Shown here one piece after another: positions 1-11,053 of a stretch of 64,000 bases of DNA. The notes under the pieces were generated by a model. That model was not told the DNA's origin and ran no database searches. It worked only from the letters and a program-made list of their open reading frames with translations. Each line of letters begins with the position of its first letter. The stretch's first letter is position 1. Source of the DNA: Pleurodeles waltl. Lineage: Eukaryota > Chordata > Amphibia > Caudata > Salamandridae. Made by a program: the position numbers and the translations under genes. Location: contig NC_090444.1 in the NCBI RefSeq assembly GCF_031143425.1, positions 1,347,142,323-1,347,206,322 on the forward strand, given 5' to 3'.

Positions 1-40
1 GGCTTATCAAGCAGCTAACCCAGACGGGACTACATCCTAC

Positions 41-1492
41 ATGGACATAAAAAGGAGCATTTTGGAATGGGTTGGCCACGATACCGAGTACTATAGAGTA
101 AAGTTCCGAAAAGTAAAATGGGGGCAGAATGAAGACCCCCGAACCTTTTACTTTAGGGTCCAAGATTTGGCACTAAAATGGTTGGGACCAATAGGAACTA
201 ACAGAGAGGATGTTATAAAAACAATCATCCTCGAACAATACCTGGATTCCCTACCCACCAGTACCAAAAATTGGATAAGGCAACATCCAAATGTAGACAC
301 AGACCTGGCCATAGACTTGGCCTGTGCATACCACAGGTCCACCGATGTGAGGGCAATACAAACCAGACCCAACTTAAAAACCCTCACAACCCCACCAAAA
401 CCCATCCCGAAGTATCCTTTAGAAGAACCGTTTCCACGTAAACAAGGGGAAGGTCATCCAATGCAGGGACCTCAATGTTTTAACTGTGGAGAATGGGGAC
501 ATATAGCTCGCGTGTGCCCCAGGAAAACAGAGGGGGTTGAGCCTATGGAGATAGGAGTCACCCGACGCAGAGTCCTATGTACAGGAAGGGGGGACACCAA
601 ATTTAAACAGACTATAAAAATCAATGGACGCCTCCTCTCTGCCCTCATAGACTCGGGTTGTAGTCAGTCCGTTATTCGGCAAGATCTTATAGACCCGGTT
701 GACATGAACTCCAGTCGATGGGTTTCCATCTGCTGTATACACGGTGACAAGGAACAATACCCTCTTAGGACTGTAGAGATAGAGTGGGGTAAATACAGAG
801 ACTTTCTTCCCGTGGGAGTTATGGACCAACTGGTTGAAGAATGTATTATAGGCACAGACTACGCGCATTTCCAACAACTCTTAAATGGTACACAGCCCCA
901 GAGGGAGAACCTCGAATGGTGGAATGAGGCTCCTTTCTTTTGTAGCCCCATTGAGTGTCCCCCATACCGCAGGAAACTTTCCCGGCGGGAGAAAAGAGAC
1001 GAGAGGTTGAAGTTTCGGGCGGTCAAGGAAAACAACCACCCCATAAGAGTTATAGCAGAGACTTGTAGAGCACCCATCAGCTTCCGTCAACATCAGAGAG
1101 AGGACCCTACACTCACTCATGCTTGGAGAACAGTAAAAACTGAAGAAACAGACGAGGTGGGTCCCTATTTTCTAGTACAAAGAAACCTTCTTTATAGGGT
1201 GACCACTACACGGACAGGGGAACGCAAACACCAATTAGTAGTCCCAGAAACCTATAGGGACCAAGTACTCCTCCTAGCACATAATCAACCGGGAGGGGGA
1301 CATTTCGGCAGAGACAAAACGGAGGAATATCTCCTCAGGAGGTTGTACTGGCCAGACGTTTTTGCCCAGATTAGGAAATATTGCTTACAATGCCCTAGGT
1401 GTCAACTCACCGAACCAGGCCGGCCCAGGAAAGCACCTCTTCTACCTCTTCCCATCATTGAAATTCCATTTAGCAGGGTGGGATGGATTTAA
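41..1492 (+). pseudogene. gag C-terminus, protease and integrase zinc-finger part of Gmr1-like pol
   Basis: Open frame of 483 codons. Residues about 146-159 form a CCHC zinc knuckle (C-x2-C-x4-H-x4-C), the nucleic-acid-binding motif of gag. An aspartic protease active site D-S-G sits near residue 204. The C-terminal third (about 410-460) holds the H-H-C-C zinc finger of retroviral-type integrase, ending in a CLQCPRC motif. The frame ends at a stop just where the integrase catalytic core begins; the expected core continues in the +1 frame, so this is a frameshift, not a true end. The first ATG here is internal, since gag already runs in from the window edge. Confidence 0.8.
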
Positions 1493-1940
1493 TTGGACCC
1501 CTACTTCCCTCATCTAGAGGCCACACCTATATCTTGGTTATCGTAGATTATGCAGGTACCCCGAGGCCCTTCCCCTCGCAAGCATGACGACTAAAACAGT
1601 AGCACAGGCAATGATAACGGTATTCACTCGGACAGGGTTTCCCCGAGAGATCCTCACTGACCAGGGTACACCATTCATGTCAAACCTCATGAAACAGATA
1701 TGTAGGGTACTAGGAATTACTCAAATAAAAACTTCAGTTTATCATCCCCAGACTGACGGACTAGTTGAACGCTATAACCGGACCATTAAAACACTGTTAA
1801 AGAAGATAGTCGATGAGACGGGGAGGGATTGGGACCAGAAACTTCCATTAGTTCTCTATGCCATTAGAACCCACGAACAAGCTTCAACGGGACATAGCCC
1901 GTTCGAACTGGTGTTCGGAAGGCAACCCCGTTCTCTGTGA
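1493..1940 (+). pseudogene. integrase catalytic core, frameshifted
   Basis: From 1481 to about 1555 the core continues in a second frame, then shifts again. An open frame of 118 codons starts at 1584. Its Asp26 (in a TDQG motif) and Glu62 (in a VERYN motif) have exactly 35 residues between them, the D-35-E spacing of retroviral and LTR-element integrases. The first catalytic Asp is in the frameshifted part. The frame ends in a TGA at 1938-1940 that is in the same frame as the next ORF, so it is a point nonsense change. Confidence 0.78.
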
Positions 1941-1943
1941 GAT

Positions 1944-4295
1944 ATGGCCGTTGAAACCTGGGAGGAAGAAGAGGAAGAGGAAGGACGACCATTGTTAGAG
2001 TATGTCCAAAAACTTAAATCACACTTACAAGAACAATGGGAGAATGTACGACAGCATCTGGAAAGGGCCCAGGAAACCCAAAAACAATATTATGATAGGG
2101 GAAGTAAATTGCGTACATTTCTTCCGAATGATCAAGTCTTGATCATGCGGCCCACGTCTGAACAAAAATTATTGGCTAGATGGCAGGGGCCCTATAAGGT
2201 CCTTAGAGCAGTCTCCCCTGTCACCTACCTCATAGAACTAAGTGTCAACCCCAAAAAAAAAAAAATTTACCACGTGAATCTCCTCAAGAAATGGGAACCA
2301 GTGGACGAGGGTAGCAGCACAATAGAGATGGGCCGTTTTGTATCTCCCTGCAAAGACTTAGACATAGAATTGTTTCCCTTTGGAAATCAACAAAAGGAGA
2401 AAATGCCCTGCGTCAAGGCTTCTCTGACAATGTCAGAGAAGGGTCAGTTGTACTCCCTGTTAAACCAGTATCCATATGTCTTTTCGGACATACCCGGAAG
2501 AACTTCCTTGATCTGTCACCACATAAGAACACCACCAGGACAAACTATCCGACTACGGCCTTATTGCATTCCCGAGGCTAGGAAACATATCATAGAAGAG
2601 GAAATAAAAAAAATGATAGACTTAGGAGTAATTGAACCTTCTGTTAGTCCATGGTGCTCTCCAGTAGTCCTGGTCCCAAAACCCGACGGATCAGTTCGAT
2701 TTTGTATTGACTTCCGCAAACTCAATGCCATATCCTTGTTCGACACTTATCCTATTCCCCGAGTGGATGATGTCCTAGAAAAGCTAGGCAGAGCTAAATA
2801 TTTGTCTACGTTAGACCTCACTAAAGGTTATTGGCAGATTCCCCTTTTCCCCGAAGATAAAGAGAAAACAGCCTTCTCTACTCAATCAGGTCTTTATCAA
2901 TTTACTGTGCTACCCTTTGGTCTCCATGGAGCTCCGGCAACCTTTCAGAGATTAATGGATAGGTTATTAAAACCCTTTCACACATTCTCTGCAGCTAATC
3001 TAGATGATGTCGTCATATTTAGCAACACCTGGGTAGACCATCTACACCATCTTGACCAAATCTTGTCCACACTGGCAGGAGCCGGATTGACGGCTAATCC
3101 TAAGAAGTGTATATTAGGGAAGACTGACATATCGTATCTGGGCTATACGATAGGCAATGGTACGCTTCAACCACAAATGACAAAGGTTGAAGCCATTAAA
3201 AACGCCCCAACCCCAAAAACAAAAAAAGATCTGCGTTCCTTCCGTGGTTTGGTGGGCTACTACCGTAGATTTATACCGGGATATTCCACTATTGCGGCCC
3301 CCCTTACTGATCTGTTATCCAAACATCACCCTAACAAGTTAGTACCTTTTACCGAAGATCAGATGGCTAGTTTTGAACGTTTGAGATCCACACTTACATC
3401 GGAGCCTGTTTTACAATGTCCGGATTTCTCTAAACCTTTTCATCTGTACACGGATGCTTCTAATGTGGGCCTTGGGGGGGTGCTCGCTCAGCCTGACTCT
3501 GAGGGTAGGGATCACCCGATTGTATTTATCAGCAGGAAACTTCTTCCCCGAGAATGTCATTACCCCATCATTGAGAGAGAGTGTTTGGCCATTAAATGGG
3601 CAGTGGAGAACTTGCAACATTACCTTTTGGGTAGGCCTTTCATACTGTATACAGATCACGCTCCTCTTACCTGGCTTGCCTCCCACAAGGATTCCAACTC
3701 TAGGATCTTGCGCTGGTTCCTTGAGCTACAGCCTTTTTCCTTCCAGGTCTGCCATGTCCCTGGGTCGCAACAGGGCCCTGCGGATTATTTGTCCCGGTTC
3801 CCCTGCTCTTCTCCGGTCCTCAATCAGGACCGTTCTTGGGATGGGGTGTGTGATCGGGCAGCCCCGATCGCACCGCCAGAAGCGTCAGTCGACTCAGGGT
3901 CGGGAAAACCCGACCCGTCAGCTCCGCGTTCCCATGCTACCATGGGAACGCTCGCGGCGTCACGGTCGCGTCTCCCTGTTTCCAGGGAAACGCTCAAGGA
4001 CTTCCGGGCCGCCGGTGGTGAAAAGGAGGCAGTACGCGACGGAAGGACGAACGGAGTGGAAGGAGAGACAGAGACGAATCGGAGAGGAACAGAACAGCGC
4101 GTCGCGAGTCAGGAGAAGAAAACCGAAGACGAAGGAGAGGAGAAGGAGGTTCCACACGAAGAAACGCCGGAGTCGAGGAACCCAGGAACCAGCCATGACC
4201 CCGGAGGGTCGTGGCTTACAAAGGTACGGTCCCTCATAGGGACAATAGATCGTAGAGACAAAAAAACCACTGGGGAAGGGAACTGGGAGGTGTGA
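1944..4295 (+). pseudogene. integrase C-terminus, reverse transcriptase and RNase H of Gmr1-like pol
   Basis: 783 codons, uninterrupted. Residues about 60-115 are the integrase C-terminal GPY/F module (a WQGPYKVL motif). Reverse transcriptase follows at about 190-450, with the catalytic LDD at residues 353-355, and then an RNase H domain (YTDAS near 505, a second TDH near 570). After about 620 the protein becomes a charged, Glu/Arg-rich tail with no recognised domain. RT lying after integrase marks the Gmr1-like pol order. The frame is in phase with the integrase core upstream but cut from it by the TGA at 1938. The RT/RNase H catalytic residues look intact, so the copy is fairly young. Confidence 0.85.
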
Positions 4296-4760
4296 GAGGA
4301 GGGGGGGGAAAATAGGAGGGGGCAGACTCCATAACTAAGGAAGGAGACTGGCTATCGCCTCTTACCCGGGAGCACCGTGTGTCAACCACATCACATCATA
4401 ATCATTTGGTATAGTGCACGGGTGTAGCTACACTCTATCTCTATCTCCCTAATTACCTTTCCCCTTTTCTATCTGAAAAGAAAACCCAGAAATAACCCCT
4501 TTACTTACCTTGGCGTTCTCGTATTTCTCTTGCCAGTATTCCACTGGAGCCGTCCGCATTTCCCAGAATCCACCGACCTGGAAGGCAAGAGGAAGGAGAA
4601 GAACAGATTTAAACGAAGAGAAGAACTATAACCCAAGACTATCTAGTTAACTGTAATCTTTTGAACAAAAACAGAAAAGGAAAAACAATAATAAAAAGCC
4701 TTACTTACCGCACTACCCAATCTCAGTTTGGTTTATACCGTTCAGCCTGCCACATGCACG
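4290..4760 (+). repeat. candidate polypurine tract and 3' LTR of the Gmr1-like element
   Basis: Immediately after the pol stop comes a long purine run (about 4291-4325), suited to plus-strand priming. About 430 bp downstream is a polyadenylation-like AATAAAAAG near 4690. The 5' LTR is not in the window, so the LTR ends cannot be set by comparison, and no clear TG...CA boundary is visible. Confidence 0.4.
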
Positions 4761-5773
4761 CTCCCAGATGAAATCAATACATAATCAATTACAGATTGAG
4801 GTGTATCCTGGACTAGGTGGTAAAACCCAGGATATCACCCCTCACACAACCATTTGTGAGAGCAAGATTCAAGTTTAAGGGCCAGTTAAGTAAAAAAAAG
4901 TTAGCCTCTAATTTCAAAAGCAGTATTATCTACACCTTTAGCATTAGTAACACCAAGAGCTTATCCAATTACATCAACAATGAGGTGGTAATGTGAGCAA
5001 TAAATCACTTACAAAAGAGTAAGTAAACTAGGATAAATATTAATTATATTTAATATGGTATTGATGGTGACATCATGTGAGTTGCATAGAGAGACATGCG
5101 CAGTGAATAGCACAATGACAGGTTTCAAACTAGCTAAAGATGTATCAATTTTGAAGCAGGTAAGATATTTGAATTGCAATCAATACACACAGAATTCCAG
5201 TTAATACTTTTATCAAGAAATAGCGCCAAGCCCTTATTTGGATGACCCATGGAAGCATGATAATAGTAAAGTATGAAGACTTTTGGATCTTAATTCATCA
5301 GATGGCCGTGTTTCCTGTTTTCAGAAATGAAACAAAAAACGGTCAATTTCTGTCAACCTTGTCAAACCGTTGAGCTTTACCTTAACCATCACTCCCTCCC
5401 CCAAGAGGAGCAACCTCACTTTTACTAGGATTAGCCTCCATACACACAGGTAATGTAGCTCATGTCTCATGTCAAATTATTGGCATAGGGTAACCACCCT
5501 ACTCCTCTAATTTTTGTAGCAATACCAGTCTGGTTCCAGGACATGATCCTTGAGGAAAGGGAAAGGTTTACCTCCTTTGGAAGAATATCAGATTTAGCAT
5601 CTGTTATGGGGGGAAAAATAATTTATATTGGTTTAACAGTCCATCTACAATATGAAGCTCATGATTTACTGCTTGAGGACTCATAACTTGCGCTTTGGGG
5701 TCAACAGAAGCATCACTTGGCCATTGGATGGAGGAATGCTTCCATTCCTTCAAAGAGTGGTCATTTAGCTATT
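4761..5773. other. no recognised feature
   Basis: AT-rich sequence with only very short open frames. I see no element ends or coding similarity. Confidence 0.5.
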
Positions 5774-5990
5774 AGGCCCTCATTAAGAGTGTGGCGGTCT
5801 GTAGACTGCCACACTCGTGGTAGCAGTCTTACTGCCGCTGGTCCGGCAGTGAAGGCCGCCATATTATGACTGCAGTGGTTGGCCGAAGTCAGACCACCAC
5901 AGTGCCGCCAGGCGGTATTACGAGTAGGCACACCGCCAGGCTTTTTTGTGGTGGTCGCATCACCACAAAAATCCTGACGGTAACGCACCC
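5774..5990 (+). mobile_element. short hairpin-containing non-autonomous element, one end visible
   Basis: Begins with a GGCCCTCATTAAGAG-type end followed at once by an inverted pair around GTGTGGCGGTCTG / CAGACCGCCACAC-like arms. Several GCGG/CCGC hairpins follow up to about 5985. The style matches the Harbinger-like short elements elsewhere in the window. The right end is not clear, so it may be truncated. Confidence 0.45.
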
Positions 5991-8300
5991 TGCGACAGGA
6001 ATCTCCATTCCTGTCACCGGCACACGCACCCCATTAATCAACACACCTTCAGACACGCACCCCTACTCGTCAACACACTCCCTGACATACACCCCCACTT
6101 GCTTGCACGCACCCATACAAACACCCCTACTCGCATGCATCCCAATACACACACCTACTCACTTGCACCCCAACACACCCCCTCCCTCCGGTTCCATTCA
6201 GCACCAAAAAATATTTAACACAACTGCAAACATAATCCTGTGCCTTGCAACATTTTGTAGTTTCATTGGCTTACTGCTCTTTACACTCCATCCACTCAGT
6301 TTAGCATTCCCTGAATTTTTGCTGTATTCTTCCTTATTTGCTTCCCTGTAAGTCTTGCCTTTTTTCTCTTTGCTTGTGGCTTCCCCTACTCTGTTTTTCG
6401 GTATTTATTGGTCTGTCTTGTGCCGTTGTTGCTGTGCAACATTACCTGTTTTTTGACATCCTGGGCATGAGTACTAGTCCTTTGATGATGTCTGGTCTCA
6501 ACACCCTTCCCTCCATCTTGGAGCAGGGTAAGATTACTATCCATATTCTTATGGCTCTATTGTATTCCCCTTTGGCCTGGTTCTAAGTCTGTTATACTTT
6601 CTCTCATTACCTAGAGCACACACCAACCTTCATCTGCTAAGACAGGAAGTCTACTGGTCCAGAGGCAACATAAACTGGCTTGAGACTTACCAATACCATA
6701 CTGCAACAGCAAGCGCCACTCCTGTGTTTCTCTTCACTTTCCCTGTTTTCCACATCTTTCTTTCATGAGGTGAATGAGTGGTCAGGACCTCTAGAGAGAC
6801 TCTGGAATGGTCAAGAGATGCAGTGAATCCACATCTCAGCTCAAAGTTTGACACATCTTTTAATGCTGTCTGAAGCCTCAGCCTGTGAGATTGGTGTAAG
6901 CTGTCTGAGTCCATTCATGCTCTCCCTAACCTAGTTATGTACTCAACTATTTGTCCATCCAGCCTTCTTCACAATTATTATTCAACCATTCACCCTTTAA
7001 GTACCCATGCACCCATCACTCACTCATTCATCCATCTATGCTTTCACTCATGCATTCCACCTTCCACTCGTTCTCATATTCAACCACTCACCCAGCTACA
7101 CAATTAAATCTTTACAAACTTGCACTCGATGAAGCATCACTGAAGTATACACCTTCTGGATATATTGACTTTTCCAATGCTTGTTTTAGTTCACCCAGTC
7201 ACTGTCCCGGGGAGTATAAGAAAAACACTCACACAGAATGCAGAATGAATGCATATAGTGTATCATAAATAAGGACACTAACTCATAAGCAGACTGAAGT
7301 TGTTGTTTCGTGCTTAGATTTTAGGGCAGCTAATGTCTCACAGAGACACCTCTTTACAGCTGGTCCATAAAGCTTCCATGGCCTGATAAAGTGGCCCTAG
7401 AAAAATAAAGGATACTGCCATTCTGTCTATGTGGAAGCATGTATGTTGTTAGCCTCTCTTCTTGGCAGCCAGTATCAGATTATGTACCTTTGTATAAATG
7501 TTATGTGCTGAAGTGAGTGTAGACACTGGGGCATGTTAGTTTCAAGGATATGAGAAGATGGACACCATAAACCACCACGTTTCTACGTTTTAGGAGATGA
7601 ACATGATATAGGGGGAGTGCCTAGGAAACAGCATGAACTGCAACCCAATTGGATGTGTACTTAATGAGGTTTTATGCTATTGGGTCAGCTACCCCTTGCA
7701 GGTGTGTAATTGCTCAAAGTAACAGAACAAATGGTAGTACCATTGGTGGCATAAATAAGCATTCTTAAGGAAGCTGAATCACTTTGTGATAAAAGTAATA
7801 AAATAGTGGCCAAGAAGCTCTTTCAGCAGGCAATTTAAGAGTACATAGTGTGGTGATACATCAAAGAAACACACTTCACATATTCCATGGTATACCTGAC
7901 CCTGGTGGATCTTCAGAGTCACCTTAAAATACAACCGACACTAATACAAATCTTTGCACGAAGAACAAAAAGGCATCCAATATATCAAGTTGCCTTGAAT
8001 ACTTTTATTTTGTGTGGTAATAAGTGTAAAGTTCAGGGCATTTGTGATTAGAGCATGAGGATCCATTTTGGGGCAGTTCAGCTGTAAGGAGTATGGCAAA
8101 TCCAGAATTGACCCAACAGCTTGTTCTGTAGGCTGCATCTTGAAAACCTTTAAGAGGCAAAAGCGCAGATGAAATGGTGGAAAAGGGAAAGGACACAGGA
8201 GCACATAACTGATGGATAGAAAGCAAGCAAAAGAGTAATAATCCCATAGCTAGAATGATTTGAAGAAAGCAACATATTAATTATGACACAAACTACTTTA
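5991..8300. other. CA-rich low-complexity stretch, otherwise no recognised feature
   Basis: About 6010-6220 is rich in CAC/ACACCC, and about 6950-7110 is rich in CATTCA/CACTCA-like words. Both give open frames by composition alone. The remainder shows nothing recognisable. Confidence 0.5.
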
Positions 8301-8309
8301 GTCAACCAG

Positions 8310-8789
8310 CCCCAGATCCCTTAATGACACCACAGTAGTGCTGGATTCATGATTCAGAGCTCTATGCCGTATGATTCCACAATTCTGGTGCATATTTTGG
8401 CTCAAAAGTGGCGCAGTGCTGGAGTACCATAGGTAATCTGACACTACTCCAGCAATGCGAGGAGGGTCCCATGTTAAAAAGCCCATCGTCACTTTAAAGC
8501 CTGCTCTGAGCAAGTGTTAAAAAAGTGACGCTGTGAAGGCACAGCATGGCACAGTGAAATGTAGTAAATTTCACTGCACAAGTTCTGCATGGGTTTTAAA
8601 GTTGGAACGCCCACCCTGCATTCATCATACCTGGCACAGGTATAATGTGGCACACAGCTCTACAAACTGGTGCAATGGTCCCATTGCGCCAGGTTGTAAA
8701 TGTGGTGCAGTGTAGGGAACTGCTTGCGTTGCAGCAGCATCACAAAAAAGTGACGCTACGACGACTCAAAGGGTTTGTAAATAAGCCCC
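8310..8789 (+). mobile_element. Harbinger-type short element (related to 18222-18702), left end uncertain
   Basis: The right end reads TTTGTAAATAAGCCCC, the same terminal sequence as the Harbinger end at 15648-15663. Internally it shares blocks with 18222-18702, including a CCTGGCACAGGTATAATGTG stretch and a segment around ACAAACTGGTGCAATGGTCC. The left end is not recognisable and was estimated from the length of the other copy. Confidence 0.55.
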
Positions 8790-10018
8790 TGTATGTGTAA
8801 GAGAAAGTGAAAGTAACTTTACAGTTCCTGGTTTACAACATGGCTGATCCATTGCACCACTCCCTGTGCTGATGTGTCACGTTTTGAGCCAATGCATCAT
8901 TTTTTTTACGCTTCATACCAATTGGTGGATTTTTGAGGACGCATGACAAAGCACCATGAGTAAGTCCTGACGCTTCGCATGGGACGTGTCAATTGTTTGC
9001 ATACTCGATGGATGAAAAAACATGCGTTGGGCCAATGCATTGATTATTTTGACGCAATAGATGAAATATGTGTATCTATATATGGTGTCATGTTAATACT
9101 CATATGGATTGCTGTGTTGCCTGTGAATAGTTGTGTTTTACACTCTCCTCTCTTTCCATGTGTCCAATGTATGTTTTGTAAGTGTACATGGGTGCAAGTA
9201 CTTGCATTACAAGGATCAGACCTCGCATAGGGCACATTTCCTATGCTTTGCTGACACTATACATTTGAAGGGTTGCCCCATGTGCCAACTATGTGTTGGC
9301 ACCTGAATCCATTGCTTAGTTTACCCCCAGGGATCCAATGGATTTGCCTTGGAATGTGGGCTGCACACCCACAACTAGAACGTTTCCCAATATATGCTGT
9401 GTCCCACATTGCACACTGCAGGCTGTCAGGCAATTGGTGGGAGGGGTTGCAGTCTCCAGTGCCGGTAAGTGTTGTGATAGCTAGAACACACATGTTAAGG
9501 GATATGTGAATGGTACAATTTTCTCATTTTCCCCCATCCAGGGTCCTGCCATCAGGGTACACACTGCCAGTTTGCCTCCAGAGATTGGCTCTGCACCTGG
9601 CATCACATTTTACATACATTGGACAGTCAAAAACCTCCCTGTGCTACTATCTGCTAGGGACGTATAGGTAGTTTGATTCTCCCTTGCACTATTATCTATT
9701 AGGGGCTGACAGGGGCCTGTCTTTTTCAGTTGTACTTGTACCACTTCTGCATATGCCTTTTATTCAGAGTAGTGGCCCTAGGCCTGGTTAGCAAATCCAA
9801 GGTACAGCCAGGGTCACTCACCAACATTCAGTCAAATTTGGTTGTATATGCAAACAGGATGACTTTCTCACACTGTGACTGGGCAGGTCATTTGGCAACA
9901 CACTGACTGTGATGATATGTGTTATCTTACATAGATACACTTTTTCTTTTACTCACACTCTTCTGACAAGTGTGAGTCATTCACACATGTACCACACACA
10001 TGATTAATATATAGTACA
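8790..10018. other. no clear feature; possibly decayed Harbinger sequence
   Basis: Small open frames on both strands (for example 8979-9230 and 9257-9509) resemble nothing I recognise. It lies downstream (minus strand) of a Harbinger transposase fragment and may be its 3' part. Confidence 0.35.
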
Positions 10019-10285
10019 TCAGAGAAATGTTGTTGCTGTTGATGTTACAGCTTGTGCTTGCTCCCCATCTTCACCATGTTCACCATGTTCACCATACTCA
10101 TCATCCCATTCTTCATGTTCCACATTGTCATTGAACCAAGGGAGGTTATGCCCTGCACATGTGTTATGCAATTTGCAGCACACTAGTATTGGTTTAGTTG
10201 CTCCTGCTGGGGAGTAGGTTAATTGGCACCCAATCATATCCTGACTCCTGAAGTAATACTTGTGTACTATGGAAGTTCCCTCCAC
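10019..10285 (-). pseudogene. Harbinger (HARBI1-like) transposase C-terminal fragment
   Basis: In this 88-codon minus-strand frame, residues about 23-50 carry a YSP...K-x-I-x-x-C-C-x-LHN...H-x-LPW pattern. That is the end of PIF/Harbinger transposases, where a YSP-VCKI-x-ACCVLHN motif is followed by an acidic tail. Here the tail is a GEHGEHGED-like acid/His run encoded by a short CACCATGTT tandem repeat. The preceding catalytic part is not found. Upstream on this strand lie hairpin element A1 and a solo LTR, which may have split the gene. It is distinct from the transposase at 13844, which has its own C-terminus. Confidence 0.55.
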
Positions 10286-10380
10286 AATGTAGTAGGTCTT
10301 GTTTAGGACATGATTATGACTCTGCTGGGCTTAAGTATGGGTGTGCTTGTGAGGAGTACTCACCCACAGCTGCAGTCTAT

Positions 10381-10984
10381 GGGGGTGATTCTCACCCTGG
10401 CGGGCGGCGGAGGCCGCCCGCCAGAGTTCCCCCCTCCAAAATACCGCTCCGCGGTCGAAAGACCGCTGAGGGTATTTTGGGTTTTGCACTGGGCTGGCGG
10501 GCGACCGCCAAAAGGCCGCCCGCCAGCCCAGTGCAAAACGGCCTTCCCACGAGGACGCCGGCTCAGAATTGAGCTGGCGGAGTGGGAAGGTGCGACGGGT
10601 GCAGTGGCACCCGTCGCGTATTTCAGTGTCTGCAAAGCAGACACTGAAATACAAAGTGGGGCCCTCTTACGGGGGCCCCTGCAGTGCCCATGCCATTGGC
10701 ATGGGCACTGCAGGGGCCCCCAGGGGCCCCACGACACCCCATACCGCCATCCAGAGCCGTCAGGAACAGGATGCGGTATGGGGTGTCAGAATCCCCATGG
10801 TGGCGCAGCGAGCTGCGCCGCCATGGAGGATTCTACAGGGCAGCCGAAAACCGGCGGGAGACCGCCGGTTTTCCCTTTCTGGCCGCGGCTGAACCGCCGT
10901 GGTCAGAATACCCTGTGGAGCACCGCCAGCCTGTTGGCGGTGCTCCCTCCAACCCTGGCCCCGGCGGTCATCAGAATGACCCCC
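10381..10984 (+). mobile_element. hairpin-train short element, family A copy 1
   Basis: 604 bp of GC-rich DNA bounded by GGGGGTGATTCTCACC on the left and an imperfect inverse ending GAATGACCCCC on the right. It is flanked by the 3-bp direct repeat TAT (10378-10380 and 10985-10987). Nearly the whole length is consecutive inverted repeats with tiny loops. Examples are the arms around 10490-10540 (GGGCTGGCGGGC / GCCCGCCAGCCC), 10595-10618 (GCGACGGGTGC / GCACCCGTCGC), 10619-10652 (CAGTGTCTGC / GCAGACACTG) and 10681-10715 (TGCAGTGCCCATGCC and its complement). No coding capacity: the open frames here are mirror products of the palindromes. A 3-bp A/T duplication fits PIF/Harbinger-type mobilisation. 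Confidence 0.85.
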
Positions 10985-11053
10985 TATATCCTTTGACAGG
11001 TACACAGGGAGTAGGGGTGGATTGGGGGAATGGTCATTACAACTAATGGTCCC

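Larger units (their letters stand above)
1..4760 (+). mobile_element. Ty3/Gypsy LTR retrotransposon, Gmr1-like, 5'-cut by window edge
   Basis: Domains run gag zinc knuckle, aspartic protease, integrase zinc finger, integrase core, GPY/F module, reverse transcriptase, RNase H. Integrase before RT is the Ty1/copia order, but the sequences are Ty3/Gypsy type. That combination is known for the Gmr1-like group of deuterostome elements. The 5' LTR and start of gag lie outside the window. The coding part is broken near 1480-1555 by frame changes and at 1938 by an in-frame stop, so this copy is inactive. A purine-rich run (about 4290-4325) and a 3' LTR candidate follow. Confidence 0.85.

Noticed and set aside
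3454..4239. 261-codon frame inside the Gmr1-like RNase H region
   Set aside because: Shadow of the pol frame; no domain and Arg-rich from the charged tail.
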